Shown here piece after piece: positions 1-7,898 of a DNA stretch of 64,000 nt. Each line of letters begins with the position of its first letter. Position 1 is the stretch's first letter. Under the pieces are notes generated by a model. It saw only the letters and a program-made list of their open reading frames with translations, did no database searches and was not told the origin of the DNA. The DNA comes from JAMHWF01 sp964371405 (lineage in GTDB: Bacteria > Pseudomonadota > Gammaproteobacteria > Burkholderiales > Burkholderiaceae_C): the NCBI GenBank assembly GCA_964371405.1, contig CAYJLV010000021.1:1-64000 (forward strand). The letters run 5' to 3'. Position numbers and translations under genes: made by a program.

Positions 1-169
1 AACCTTCAACCCGGACTTCTTCCGAAACACTGGTACGCCGGAAGGGGGCAGGTCAGCGGGTGGAACAGCGCTGGACGTTTCGGGACGGTCGCCTGTTGTG
101 TTCGGGGCACAGGGGAGCTTGTGCCCGAAATTTCGGACACGAGTCGGACACGGAGGGCCTGGAAAGACG
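1..169. other. Left-edge region without a supported gene
   Basis: This edge stretch lies beyond the terminator hairpin of the tRNA gene. Two plus-strand frames stay open across it, but neither has a recognisable start, ribosome binding site or family motif, and one of them simply runs on into the tRNA. It could be the end of a gene lying mostly outside the window. Nothing further can be supported. Confidence 0.3.
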
Positions 170-201
170 AAGGGGTTAGCGACTCGCATCGCTAACCCCT
201 T
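170..201 (-). terminator. Hairpin terminator downstream of tRNA-Asn
   Basis: A perfect 13-bp inverted repeat (170-182 with 189-201) encloses a 6-nt loop (183-188), nine bases past the CCA end of the tRNA. On the minus strand it is followed by a short pyrimidine run (CGTCTTTCC) rather than a strong U tract. It is most likely the tRNA transcript terminator; it could also act on plus-strand transcription entering from the left. Confidence 0.6.
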
Positions 202-209
202 GATTTCTA

Positions 210-285
210 TGGCTCCCCGACCTGGGCTCGAACCAGGGACCTACGGATTAACAGTCCGGCGCTCTACCAACTGAGCTATCGAGGA
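210..285 (-). tRNA. tRNA-Asn (anticodon GTT)
   Basis: A 76-nt cloverleaf on the minus strand. The acceptor stem TCCTCGA (285-279) pairs with TCGGGGA, with one G:U pair. The D-arm contains AGCTCAGTTGGTAGAGC, the anticodon loop reads CTGTTAA giving anticodon GTT, and the T-arm contains GGTTCGAGCCC. The 3' CCA is encoded (positions 212-210). It decodes AAC/AAU. A consensus -10 box lies just upstream and a 13-bp hairpin just downstream, so it looks like a single-gene transcription unit. Confidence 0.97.
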
Positions 286-295
286 ACAAGCGCGC

Positions 296-301
296 ATTAT
301 A
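296..301 (-). promoter_or_regulatory. -10 box of the tRNA-Asn promoter
   Basis: A perfect TATAAT on the minus strand sits 11 bases before the mature tRNA 5' end, a usual position for a tRNA promoter. No good TTGACA-like -35 box lies 16-18 bp further up; that region is GC-rich. Confidence 0.6.
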
Positions 302-407
302 TCGGCCTGTGCGGCGCTCGCCGCTGCGCGGGGCGGCGGCGAGCACCGTGCTTGCCGCTCCTGCGGCAATGCGCCGGCGGCGGCGCGCGGGTAGAGGAGT
401 CGACGCG

Positions 408-866
408 ATGGATGCAACCTGGGTGGTACTGGCCGACGAAGGGCGGGCGCGGATTCTCGAGCTGCGCGAACTCGGCGCGGATCTGGAGGAAGTCGAGGAG
501 CTGACGCATGCCTCGGCGCATGCGCGCAGCCGCGACCTGGACCGTGACCAGCATGGCCGGCGCGCTGGCGGCGGCAGCCTGAGCGGCGGCAACGCCACAG
601 TGTCGGCCGGCGAGACCGATCGCGACAAGGAGTCCGAGCTGTTCGCGCGCCGACTGTCGGAGCGCCTGACCGAGGCCTTGCGCGAGAAGCACTATGCGGC
701 GCTGCGCATCGCGGCCGCGCCGCGCTTTCTCGGCCGGCTTCGCAAGCTGCTCGATGCCGACGTCGCCGCGAGCCTGGTCGACGAGCAGCCGAAGAACCTC
801 CTGCAGCTCGACCGGCGCACGCTCACGCAGCAGTTGTTCGGCACGGCGGCCGGGCCGGCGTCCTGA
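408..866 (+). CDS. Host-attachment-family protein (Host_attach/baeRF-like)
   Basis: A 152-residue soluble protein resembling the family named 'protein required for attachment to host cells' (PF10116), an archaeo-eukaryotic release-factor-like fold common in proteobacteria. Visible hallmarks are the N-terminal strand TWVVLADEGRARILE, a middle low-complexity stretch rich in R, D and G (about residues 40-70), and a C-terminal half with the basic segment PRFLGRLRKLL. The start at 408 was chosen because AGAGGAG lies 8 bases upstream; an in-frame ATG at 309 is too far up and would give an Arg/Ala-rich extension. It is convergent with the TonB receptor gene. The biochemical role is not established; the name comes from an Agrobacterium-type annotation and should be taken loosely. 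Confidence 0.7.
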   Translation: MDATWVVLADEGRARILELRELGADLEEVEELTHASAHARSRDLDRDQHGRRAGGGSLSGGNATVSAGETDRDKESELFARRLSERLTEALREKHYAALRIAAAPRFLGRLRKLLDADVAASLVDEQPKNLLQLDRRTLTQQLFGTAAGPAS

Positions 867-897
867 GGTCGGTGCTCGACCGGGCCTCGTCTCGCCT

Positions 898-3066
898 TCA
901 GAAGTCGGCCTGCAGCGAAACGCGCCAGGTGCGCGGCGCCATCGGGTACAGGTAGCTGTGCTCGAACTGGTACGGTGATTCGCGCCACGCGCGCTTGTCG
1001 GTGGCGTTCTCGACACCGGCGCGCCAGACCAGCGTGGTGCCGTCCACGCTGTGCTGGTGCACCAGGCCGAGGTCGAGCCGCGTCCACGCCGGGATGCGCA
1101 GCGAGCCGTCGGGCAGCAGCGTGCGGTCGCCCTCGTGCACCACGTCGGCGAGCAGGCGCAGACCGGGCAGCGCTGCGACACGATAGGCAGCCTGCAGCTT
1201 GAGCGTGCGCTCGGGGACGTTGGGCGGGCGCTGGCCGTTGAGCAGCGGGTTCGCGCTGCCGCGGCGCTCGGCATCGAGCCACATCGCGCTGCCGCCGAGC
1301 GCCCACGCTCCGGCATGCCATTGCGCCGCCGCTTCCACGCCGCGGTGGCGGGCCTCGCCGTCGAAGGCGAGCGTGCAACTGCCGGCCGCACCGCTGCAGC
1401 CCAGGCCGCTCGAGGTCTGCGGGCGGACGATGTCGAACCCCGCGAGCTGCCAGTCGAAGCTGTCGTGCGCGGCCTTGACACCGGCCTCGAACTGCCGGCT
1501 CTTGAGCGCGGGCAACGCCTGGCCGGCATTGGTGTAGCGCGGGCGGTTCGGCGCCACTTCGCTCTCGATGCCCTGGCCCCAGCTCGCATAGGCGAGGTGT
1601 CGCGCCGCGAACTCGTAGCCGACGGCGAGCCACGGCGTCGTCACGGCTTGGCGGTAGGCCGTGGCGCGCGGGTCAGCGGGATCGGTGCGGAAGCTCTCGC
1701 GGTGCAGCCGCGTGTGGCGCAGGCCCAGCCACGCGCTCCACGCTTGGCCGAAGCGGATCGCGTCGCGCAGGTAGAACTCGGTCGAGCGCTCGCTGCGGTT
1801 CGTGTTCGGGTCGAGGGCGCCGCCCGAAAGCCCGGTGACGGCCGTGCCATCGATGTTGCCGGTGCCGGAGAAGTCGAAGATCTGGTCCTGCAAGCGGCTC
1901 GTGTAGCGCGCGAACAGCACACCCGCGGCCAGCGTGTGCTGCATGCCGCCCAGAGCGACGCGGCCATCGACGCCGAGGTTGAGCGCGTCGCTGCGCCGGT
2001 GCTCGTTGTCGCTGCGCCATTCCCAGAGGTCGAACGTGCCGTCGGGGCAGTAGCGGTCGGCGTAGTAGTCGATGCCGTTCGCATCGGTGCAGCCGAACGG
2101 GTAGGCGAGGCGGTCGTCGGTGGCGAGGCGCTGCGTCGCCGCGTGCGCCGTGAAGCGCCAGTCCGCCGCGAGCCGCTGCTTCAGTCGCAGCGAGGCCGTG
2201 TTCGCGTCCATCACGACGGGCAGCGACCACGGCTGGTTGTTGAGGTTGATGCGCGGGTCGACGGGCGCGGGCACCGTGTTGCCGAGCGCGCTGAAGCCCG
2301 GCTGGCTCGGCTGCGAGCGACGGCTGGTCTCGAACTCGGCTTCGAGCAGCGTGTCGGGCGCGACGCGCCAGTCGGCGGCGACGGCGAGCAGGCTGCGATG
2401 GCCCTCGGCGTTGCGCAGCTTCGGATCGAGATGCTCGTAGGCGGCATTGACGCGCAGGCCGAACGCCTGGGCCGCACCGAAGCGCGTGCCGATGTCGGCC
2501 GCGGCGAGGCGGCTGTTGCTGCCCTGCCAGCCGAGCACGACGGAGCGCACTTCGCCGGTCGGCCGCTTGACGATGAAGTCGGCCAGCCCGCCCGGCGCGC
2601 TGGTGCCGGCCTGGATGCCGCTCGTGCCCTTGAGGATCTCGATGCGCGCCTTGTTGTCGAGCGGGATCGAGGTCTCGGCGCTGATCGGCAGGCCGTCGCG
2701 GCGGTAGTTGTAGCGCTGGTCGAGCGTGTAGCCGCGCACCGAGAGGTAGTCCCAGTAGCCCACCGAGTTGTAGGCGTCGGAGACGGCGGCGTCGCTGCGC
2801 GTCACGTCGGCCAGGCGCTGCGCGCCGCGGTCCTTGAGTTCGCGCTCGCCGTAGACGCGCGCCGACAGCGGCGCGCGCTCGAGCGGCTCGTCGCCGAAGC
2901 CGGCGACGGCGGCGGTCTCGGGCGCGCTGCCGGTGATCGTGATCGTCGGCAGGCGGGCCGCGTCCTGCGCCGCGGCGATCAGCGGCGCAGCGGCCAGCGC
3001 GATGCACGCCGCGGCGACGGGCGTGCGCAGGAAGGGAACGGGGTGACGGGATCGGTGGTGTGCCAT
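898..3066 (-). CDS. TonB-dependent outer-membrane receptor under TPP riboswitch control
   Basis: A 722-residue receptor with a signal peptide (about residues 1-34, ending AAAQ), a TonB-box-like PTITITG, a plug domain containing the motif IEILKGTSGIQAG, and a beta-barrel ending in Phe (SLQADF), as expected for BAM-assembled porins. By sequence it resembles the ferric-siderophore receptor branch (VRGYTLDQRYNYRRDGLP in the plug). Its 5' leader, however, carries a TPP riboswitch (3126-3213), so thiamin status, not iron, is the evident control. The likely substrate is therefore thiamin or a pyrimidine/thiazole precursor, imported by TonB energy across the outer membrane. No inner-membrane thiamin transporter is next to it. 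Substrate is inference; receptor class is firm. Confidence 0.88.
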   Translation of the reverse strand: MAHHRSRHPVPFLRTPVAAACIALAAAPLIAAAQDAARLPTITITGSAPETAAVAGFGDEPLERAPLSARVYGERELKDRGAQRLADVTRSDAAVSDAYNSVGYWDYLSVRGYTLDQRYNYRRDGLPISAETSIPLDNKARIEILKGTSGIQAGTSAPGGLADFIVKRPTGEVRSVVLGWQGSNSRLAAADIGTRFGAAQAFGLRVNAAYEHLDPKLRNAEGHRSLLAVAADWRVAPDTLLEAEFETSRRSQPSQPGFSALGNTVPAPVDPRINLNNQPWSLPVVMDANTASLRLKQRLAADWRFTAHAATQRLATDDRLAYPFGCTDANGIDYYADRYCPDGTFDLWEWRSDNEHRRSDALNLGVDGRVALGGMQHTLAAGVLFARYTSRLQDQIFDFSGTGNIDGTAVTGLSGGALDPNTNRSERSTEFYLRDAIRFGQAWSAWLGLRHTRLHRESFRTDPADPRATAYRQAVTTPWLAVGYEFAARHLAYASWGQGIESEVAPNRPRYTNAGQALPALKSRQFEAGVKAAHDSFDWQLAGFDIVRPQTSSGLGCSGAAGSCTLAFDGEARHRGVEAAAQWHAGAWALGGSAMWLDAERRGSANPLLNGQRPPNVPERTLKLQAAYRVAALPGLRLLADVVHEGDRTLLPDGSLRIPAWTRLDLGLVHQHSVDGTTLVWRAGVENATDKRAWRESPYQFEHSYLYPMAPRTWRVSLQADF

Positions 3067-3125
3067 CGTGTTGCTCTCGGTCGATGGCAGGTCGGCGGCC
3101 GTGCTCCGCCGCTGCGGAACTTCGG

Positions 3126-3213
3126 CTTGCTTCCCTGCGCGAGGATTACCTCAATCAGGTTCAAAGGGACTTTCTCAGTCGGGCCGCTCGCGCGGACCAA
3201 CACCCCCAGCGAA
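3126..3213 (-). promoter_or_regulatory. TPP riboswitch (THI element)
   Basis: Read on the minus strand, this leader holds the conserved THI-element blocks in order: GGGGGTG (3207-3201), a P3 hairpin of the GGTCCGC/GCGGCCC type, the T-loop CTGAGA (3178-3173), ACCTGAT (3160-3154), the P5 hairpin GAGG-taat-CCTC, and the closing GCGCAGGGAAGC (ending 3129). GCT at 3210-3208 pairs with AGC at 3131-3129 as P1. Between the aptamer and the receptor start, 60 nt away, is a GGCGG/CCGCC hairpin without a U tract, which suggests control of translation rather than termination; that is inference. Confidence 0.93.
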
Positions 3214-3243
3214 GACCGCGCAGCCAAGCCGCGCGGCAAGCGA

Positions 3244-3249
3244 ATTATG
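3244..3249 (-). promoter_or_regulatory. Candidate -10 box for the riboswitch transcript
   Basis: CATAAT on the minus strand lies about 35 bases upstream of the aptamer, inside the short AT-rich gap between the terminator of the sulfate operon and the riboswitch. No good -35 box is visible at 17 bp. Position is right for the receptor promoter, but support is one hexamer only. Confidence 0.35.
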
Positions 3250-3264
3250 ACAGCGTAAGAAGAA

Positions 3265-3284
3265 GGGCCCGCGTCAGCGGGCCC
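3265..3284 (-). terminator. Rho-independent terminator of the sulfate-assimilation operon
   Basis: An 8-bp perfect GC stem (GGGCCCGC/GCGGGCCC) with a 4-nt loop, followed on the minus strand by TTCTTCTTAC. It lies 57 bp past the stop of the ferredoxin reductase gene and separates that operon from the riboswitch-receptor unit. Confidence 0.8.
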
Positions 3285-3340
3285 GCTCTCGTGATTGCCG
3301 AAGGCGTCCTCGGGCCCGCGTCCCGTGTCCGCCGCAGGTG

Positions 3341-4441
3341 TCAATCGAACACCGGCGTCTCGACGCCCAGCACCTTGTGCAGCTTCGGACTCGTCGTCGT
3401 GTACTGCAGCAGGATGCGCTTCTCGGGGAAGATGTAGGGCGCGGCGCCGAAGGCGGCGAGCGCCGCTTCATGGAAGCCCGAGAGGATCAGCTTCTTCTTG
3501 CCCGGGTAGGTGTTGATGTCGCCCACCGCGAAGATGCCCGGCACGCTGGTCTCGAACTTCTCGGTGTCGACGACGAGCTGCTTGCGCTCGATCGCGAGGC
3601 CCCAGTCGGCGATGGGCCCCAGCTTGGGCGAGAGGCCGAAGAAGACGAGCAGCATGTCGAGCGGCACAACGCGCGTCACGCCGTCGGCGCCCGTCACCTT
3701 GATGCTCGTGAGCCGGCCGCCGGCCTCCTCCATGCCCGTCACCTGGCCGATCATGAACTGCATCTCGTAGGCGTCGCACAGCTCCTTCATCTTCGCGACG
3801 GAGGCGGGCGCGGCCTTGAAGCCGTCGCGACGGTGCAGCAGGATCACGCTCTCGGCCTTGTTCGGGCCTTCCTGCACGAAGTTCAGCGCCCAGTCGAGCG
3901 CCGAGTCGCCGCCGCCGACGATGACGAGGTTCTTGCCGGCGAACTGCGCCGGGCTGCGCACGCGGTAGAAGAGTTGCGTGCCGTCGTACTTCTCGAGTCC
4001 TTCGACCTTCAGCGTGCGCGGCTGGAACGCGCCGACGCCGCCGGCGATGAAGATCGTGCGCGCGATGAAGCGCGTGCCCTTGCTCGTCTCGACGTAGAAG
4101 CGGCCGTCGTCCTGCTTGCGCACGACGCTGACTTCCTGGCCGAAGTGGAAGGTGGCGCCGAACGGCTCGATCTGCTTGAGCAGGTTGTCTGTCAGCTCCT
4201 TGCCGGTGCACACCGGCACGGCCGGGATGTCGTAGATCGGCTTGTCGGGGTAGAGCTCGATGCACTGGCCGCCGGGGTAGCCGAGCGAGTCGATGATGTG
4301 CGCCTTGATCTCGAGCAGCCCCAGCTCGAACACCTGGAACAGGCCGACCGGGCCCGCGCCGACGATGACGGCGTCGGTCTCGATCGGGCCGTCGTGACTG
4401 CCGGCCGTCTTGCTGATCTCTGCGTTGGGTTGCGGTTCCAT
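3341..4441 (-). CDS. Thioredoxin-reductase-like ferredoxin--NADP+ reductase
   Basis: A 366-residue FAD- and NADPH-binding oxidoreductase of the thioredoxin-reductase-like FNR type (YumC family). The FAD-binding motif VGAGPVG is at residues 27-33 and the NAD(P)-binding motif VGGGDSA at about 175-181; a second FAD contact, FAVGDI, is near residue 300. It has no CxxC redox pair at the site used by true thioredoxin reductases, which fits an FNR. It is the last gene of the minus-strand sulfate operon, 10 bp after fdxA, so ferredoxin FdxA is its evident partner. Inferred job: passing electrons from NADPH to the ferredoxin, perhaps for sulfite and APS reduction. It is followed by a good terminator. 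Confidence 0.88.
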   Translation of the reverse strand: MEPQPNAEISKTAGSHDGPIETDAVIVGAGPVGLFQVFELGLLEIKAHIIDSLGYPGGQCIELYPDKPIYDIPAVPVCTGKELTDNLLKQIEPFGATFHFGQEVSVVRKQDDGRFYVETSKGTRFIARTIFIAGGVGAFQPRTLKVEGLEKYDGTQLFYRVRSPAQFAGKNLVIVGGGDSALDWALNFVQEGPNKAESVILLHRRDGFKAAPASVAKMKELCDAYEMQFMIGQVTGMEEAGGRLTSIKVTGADGVTRVVPLDMLLVFFGLSPKLGPIADWGLAIERKQLVVDTEKFETSVPGIFAVGDINTYPGKKKLILSGFHEAALAAFGAAPYIFPEKRILLQYTTTSPKLHKVLGVETPVFD

Positions 4442-4451
4442 CGTGTCGTCG

Positions 4452-4775
4452 TTACTTGATCAGCTGGTCGAGCTTGCCCGTCTTGTCTTTCCACTCGTCG
4501 GCATCGGGCAGCGAAGCCTTGCGTTTGGTGATGCTGGGCCACTTCTTGGCCAGATCGGCATTGAGCTTGATGAAGCCCTGCTGGTCCCCGGGCACGTCTT
4601 CCTCGGGCACGATGGCGTTGACCGGGCACTCCGGGATGCAGACCGCGCAGTCGATGCACTCGTCCGGATCGATGGTCAGGAAGTTCGGCCCCTCGCGGAA
4701 GCAGTCGACGGGGCAGACATCCACGCAGTCGGTGTACTTGCAGCGGATGCACGATTCGAGAACGACGTGGGTCAT
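4452..4775 (-). CDS. fdxA: 7Fe ferredoxin FdxA ([3Fe-4S][4Fe-4S])
   Basis: A 107-residue ferredoxin matching the Azotobacter FdI type. Cysteines stand at 9, 12, 17, 21, 25, 40, 43, 46 and 50; the pattern C9-x7-C17-x3-C21 with C50, plus C40-x2-C43-x2-C46 with C25, binds one [3Fe-4S] and one [4Fe-4S] cluster in that family. The C-terminal extension (residues about 60-107) is also typical. The start at 4775 gives the canonical N-terminus MTHVVLESC; the reading frame is open further up but that part reads into cobA. It lies between cobA (68 bp gap) and the FNR gene (10 bp gap). In this context it probably carries electrons from the FNR to a sulfur-reducing enzyme. Confidence 0.95.
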   Translation of the reverse strand: MTHVVLESCIRCKYTDCVDVCPVDCFREGPNFLTIDPDECIDCAVCIPECPVNAIVPEEDVPGDQQGFIKLNADLAKKWPSITKRKASLPDADEWKDKTGKLDQLIK

Positions 4776-4843
4776 GGGGCGGCGGAAGATCGGTTGCGGG
4801 TCGTGCGGCGACGGCTGTGCGGCACGCGGCATAACGGTCAATT

Positions 4844-5599
4844 TTACGGCTTCGCGACAGGCACAGGCCCAGTGCGGGTGATCGCCGCGGATTCGGCTTG
4901 TCCGGTCTCGATGGGGCGCGCTCCGGCGCCCACGGTGACGACGGTGGGCCGGCCTGCATGCAGCACCGCGGCATGGCCGAGCGTCGCGATGTCGTGGTCG
5001 CTGTGCAGTTCGTCGGGCCAGCCGACGCGCGACACGACGCTCGCCGGCGTGTCGGGTTTCCAGCCGGCATCGAGGAGGCGGGGCGCGAGCGCTGCGAGTT
5101 GCCGCCCCGCCATGTAGAACACCTCGGTGTCGGCGCCGCGCGAGGCGCGCAGCGCGCCGCTGCGCGTCATCGCCGTCGTCAACGCGACGCTGCGGCCGCT
5201 GCCGCGGCGCGTCAGCGGCCGGCGCGTCGAGGCGGCCGCAGCCAGCGCCGCGGTGACGCCCGGCACCACGCTGCAGGCGATGCCGGCGGCGGCGAGCGCT
5301 TCGAGTTCTTCCTCGAGCCGACCGAACACGCCGGGGTCGCCGCCCTTCAGGCGCACGACGACGGCCGACTCGCGCGCGTGATGCACCAGCAGCGCGTCGA
5401 TCGCCGCCTGGCCCGTGCTGTCGCGAAAGCCGCGCTTGCCGACGTCGATCCAGCGCGCATTCGGCGCCGTCTCGCGCAGCGCGGGGTCGGTGAGGGCGTC
5501 GCACAGCACGACGTCGGCCTGCGACAGCAGCCGCGCGCCGCGCAGCGTGATCAGGTCCGCCGCACCGGGGCCGGCGCCGACGAAGTGGACCACGCCCAT
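4844..5599 (-). CDS. cobA: Uroporphyrinogen-III C-methyltransferase (siroheme branch)
   Basis: A 251-residue SUMT that uses S-adenosylmethionine to methylate uroporphyrinogen III at C-2 and C-7, giving precorrin-2. Family motifs are visible: VGAGPGAADLITLRG at the N-terminus, LKGGDPGVFGR in the middle and VPGVTAAL after it. It lacks the CysG dehydrogenase/ferrochelatase half, so siroheme needs another enzyme encoded elsewhere. It sits 5 bp after cysN inside the sulfate operon, which fits the need of the CysI hemoprotein for siroheme. Cobalamin synthesis uses the same enzyme, but the neighbourhood argues for siroheme. The C-terminus (from about residue 235) is divergent and not needed for catalysis in homologues. 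Confidence 0.92.
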   Translation of the reverse strand: MGVVHFVGAGPGAADLITLRGARLLSQADVVLCDALTDPALRETAPNARWIDVGKRGFRDSTGQAAIDALLVHHARESAVVVRLKGGDPGVFGRLEEELEALAAAGIACSVVPGVTAALAAAASTRRPLTRRGSGRSVALTTAMTRSGALRASRGADTEVFYMAGRQLAALAPRLLDAGWKPDTPASVVSRVGWPDELHSDHDIATLGHAAVLHAGRPTVVTVGAGARPIETGQAESAAITRTGPVPVAKP

Positions 5600-5604
5600 C
5601 GCGG

Positions 5605-6939
5605 TCAGGGCGTGCGCACGAGCAGCGCGCCGCTGGTGCGGTGGCTGGCGGGGTCGACGACGATCAGCGCGCCGCTGACGCGGTTGTCGGCATAGGGCGC
5701 CAGCGGCAGCGGCGCCTGCAGCTCGACCCGCACCTGGCCGATGTCGTTGACGCCGAGTTCGTGCGCATCGGTGTCGCCCAGCGTGTGGATGTCGAGCCGG
5801 CTCGCGATCGCCGTGATGCGCGCCTGCACCCAGCGGTGGCCGTGGCGCAGCCAGTACTTGCGTCCGACGATGGCGGGCTCGGTGTCGAGCCAGGCCAGCG
5901 TGGCGTCGAAGCGCTGCGCGCCCTCGACGGTGGCGGGCGTGACGATCCAGTCGCCACGCGAGACGTCGAGCTGGCGGTCGAATACCAGGCCGACCGACTG
6001 GCCGGCCTCGCCGCCGTCGACTTCCGAGCCGGCATGGCGGACCTGCACAACCGTCGCCGTCTGCCCGCCGGGAAAGACCTGCACCGTGTCGCCGGCGCGG
6101 ACGCGGCCCTGCGCGATGCGGCCCCAGAAGGTGCGCGGCTGGTGGCCGACGCCTTCGCCTTCGCGCGCGACGTACTGCACCGGCAGGCGCAGTGCACCGA
6201 CGTGGCGCTCGTCGCTCGCCGGCAGCGACTCGAGCAGTTCGAGCAGCGTCGGGCCCTCGTACCAGCCGCTCCAGGCGGTCGAGCGCACCGCGACGTTGTC
6301 GCCGCGCAGCGCCGAGACCGGAACGATGCCGGCCGTCTCGATGCCGGCCTGCGCGGCGAATGCGGCCAGCGCTGCACGCACCGCGCCGAACGCGGCGCGC
6401 GGGTCGGCCACGGCGTCGAGCTTGTTGACGGCGAACACGATCGTCGGCACGCGCAGCAGTTGCGCGAGCAGGCTGTGGCGGCGCGTCTGCGGCAGCAGCG
6501 CGAGCGGCGTCGCGGCGGTGTCGAGCTTGGTGATGTCGACCAGCACGACTGCGGCATCGCTGCCGGCTGCGGCCGTCACCATGTTGCGCGTGTACTGCTC
6601 GTGGCCGGGCGCGTCGGCGATGATGAACTTGCGCCGCGGCGTCGCGAAGTAGCGGTAGGCGACGTCGATCGTGATGCCCTGCTCGCGCTCGGCTTCGAGT
6701 CCGTCGGTCAGCAGCGAGAGGTCGATCGGCGCGCCGGCGGCGCGCTGCTCCAGGGCTTGCAGCTGGTCGGCCAGGATGGCGCGGCTGTCGTAGAGCAGGC
6801 GCCCGATCAGCGTGCTCTTGCCGTCGTCGACGCTGCCGGCGGTGAGGAAGCGCAGCGCCTTGTGCGCCAGCTCGTCGGCGGCGTCATGGTGCGGCAGGGG
6901 CGCGGCGAGCGCCTCGATCTCGCGGGGGACTGCGCTCAT
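5605..6939 (-). CDS. cysN: Sulfate adenylyltransferase large (GTPase) subunit CysN
   Basis: A 444-residue elongation-factor-like GTPase that, with CysD, makes adenosine 5'-phosphosulfate (APS) from ATP and sulfate. G motifs: GSVDDGKS at residues 35-42 (P loop), DAPGHEQY (G3) and NKLD (G4). Domains II and III (EF-Tu-like barrels) fill the rest. There is no C-terminal APS kinase (CysC) extension, so PAPS is not made by this protein; this matches the APS-type CysH of the operon. The ATG overlaps the cysD stop (ATGA at 6939), indicating translational coupling of the two subunits. Confidence 0.96.
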   Translation of the reverse strand: MSAVPREIEALAAPLPHHDAADELAHKALRFLTAGSVDDGKSTLIGRLLYDSRAILADQLQALEQRAAGAPIDLSLLTDGLEAEREQGITIDVAYRYFATPRRKFIIADAPGHEQYTRNMVTAAAGSDAAVVLVDITKLDTAATPLALLPQTRRHSLLAQLLRVPTIVFAVNKLDAVADPRAAFGAVRAALAAFAAQAGIETAGIVPVSALRGDNVAVRSTAWSGWYEGPTLLELLESLPASDERHVGALRLPVQYVAREGEGVGHQPRTFWGRIAQGRVRAGDTVQVFPGGQTATVVQVRHAGSEVDGGEAGQSVGLVFDRQLDVSRGDWIVTPATVEGAQRFDATLAWLDTEPAIVGRKYWLRHGHRWVQARITAIASRLDIHTLGDTDAHELGVNDIGQVRVELQAPLPLAPYADNRVSGALIVVDPASHRTSGALLVRTP

Positions 6940-7898
6940 CAGAAGTAGCCCTCTTTCTTGCGCCGCTCCATCGATGCGTCGGAGGTGCGGTCGTCCATGC
7001 GCGTCGCGCCGCGCTCGCTGATCGTGACCGTCAGCGTCTCGGCGACGATGTCGGCGGGCGTCGCGGCGTCGCTCTCGACCGGGCAGGTGCAGGTCATGTC
7101 GCCGACGGTGCGAAAGCGCACGCGTGCCGTCTCGACCGTCTCGCCCGTCTGCGGCGGCGTGACCTCGGTCAGCGGCACGAGCAGGCCCTTGCGGCGGATC
7201 ACGTCGCGATCGTGAGCGAAATAGAGCCCCGGCAGCGGAATGTTCTCGCGCGCGATGTAGAGCCAGACGTCGAGCTCGGTCCAGTTGCTGATCGGAAAGG
7301 CGCGCATGTGCTCGCCGGGGCGGATGCGCGTGTTGAACAGCGTCCACAGCTCGGGGCGCTGCTCCTTGGGCTGCCACTGGCCGAAGCTGTCGCGGTGGCT
7401 GAAGATGCGCTCCTTGGCGCGCGCCTTCTCTTCGTCGCGCCGGGCGCCGCCGATCAGCACGTCGTAGCGGTGCTCTTCGATCGCTTCGAGCAGCGCCACC
7501 GTCTGGTGGCCGTTGCGCGATTCGAGCGGGTGCGCCAGGCGGATCGTTCCGCGCGCGATGGAGTCGTCGAGATGGCCGACGACGAGGCGGTCGCCCATCT
7601 CGGCGACGCGGCGGTCGCGGAACTCGATCACCTCGGGAAAGTTGTGACCGGTGTCGACGTGCAGCAGCGGGAACGGCAGCCGCCCTTCGTAGACGCCGCC
7701 GCCGCGCTGCAACTTGAACGCCTTCTCGGCCAGCCGCAGCACGACGCAGGAGTCCTTGCCGCCCGAGAACAGCAGCGCGGGGCGCTCGAAGGCGCCGGCG
7801 ACTTCGCGCAGGATGTAGATGGCCTCTTCCTCGAGGGCGTCGAGGTGGCGGTCGTCGACCGAGGGGCGCAGGCGGTCGTAGGTGAGCGGGGCGTTCAT
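6939..7898 (-). CDS. cysD: Sulfate adenylyltransferase small subunit CysD
   Basis: A 319-residue catalytic subunit of ATP sulfurylase, of the N-type ATP pyrophosphatase (PP-loop) family. The PP loop SGGKDS is at residues 45-50, followed by the family segments LLHVDTGHNFPEVIEFRD and RRDEEKARAKERIFSHRD. The C-terminus MERRKKEGYF is the conserved CysD tail. Both ends overlap neighbours by ATGA: its start with the cysH stop, its stop with the cysN start. It works in the cytoplasm as a CysDN heterodimer. Confidence 0.96.
   Translation of the reverse strand: MNAPLTYDRLRPSVDDRHLDALEEEAIYILREVAGAFERPALLFSGGKDSCVVLRLAEKAFKLQRGGGVYEGRLPFPLLHVDTGHNFPEVIEFRDRRVAEMGDRLVVGHLDDSIARGTIRLAHPLESRNGHQTVALLEAIEEHRYDVLIGGARRDEEKARAKERIFSHRDSFGQWQPKEQRPELWTLFNTRIRPGEHMRAFPISNWTELDVWLYIARENIPLPGLYFAHDRDVIRRKGLLVPLTEVTPPQTGETVETARVRFRTVGDMTCTCPVESDAATPADIVAETLTVTISERGATRMDDRTSDASMERRKKEGYF

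Noticed and set aside
2..241. Possible small protein ending in a PGLEPGT-like peptide across the tRNA
   Set aside because: This peptide is a known artefact of translating a tRNA gene; the frame has no start and runs into the tRNA-Asn.
1051..3258. 735-residue open frame on the plus strand opposite the TonB receptor
   Set aside because: It is the antisense shadow of a GC-rich gene: extreme Arg/Ala/Val content, no motif, and the minus strand holds a full receptor with signal peptide and barrel end.
4776..5504. Extension of fdxA into a 350-residue protein
   Set aside because: The added part is an Arg-rich shadow of cobA; the canonical FdxA N-terminus begins at 4775.
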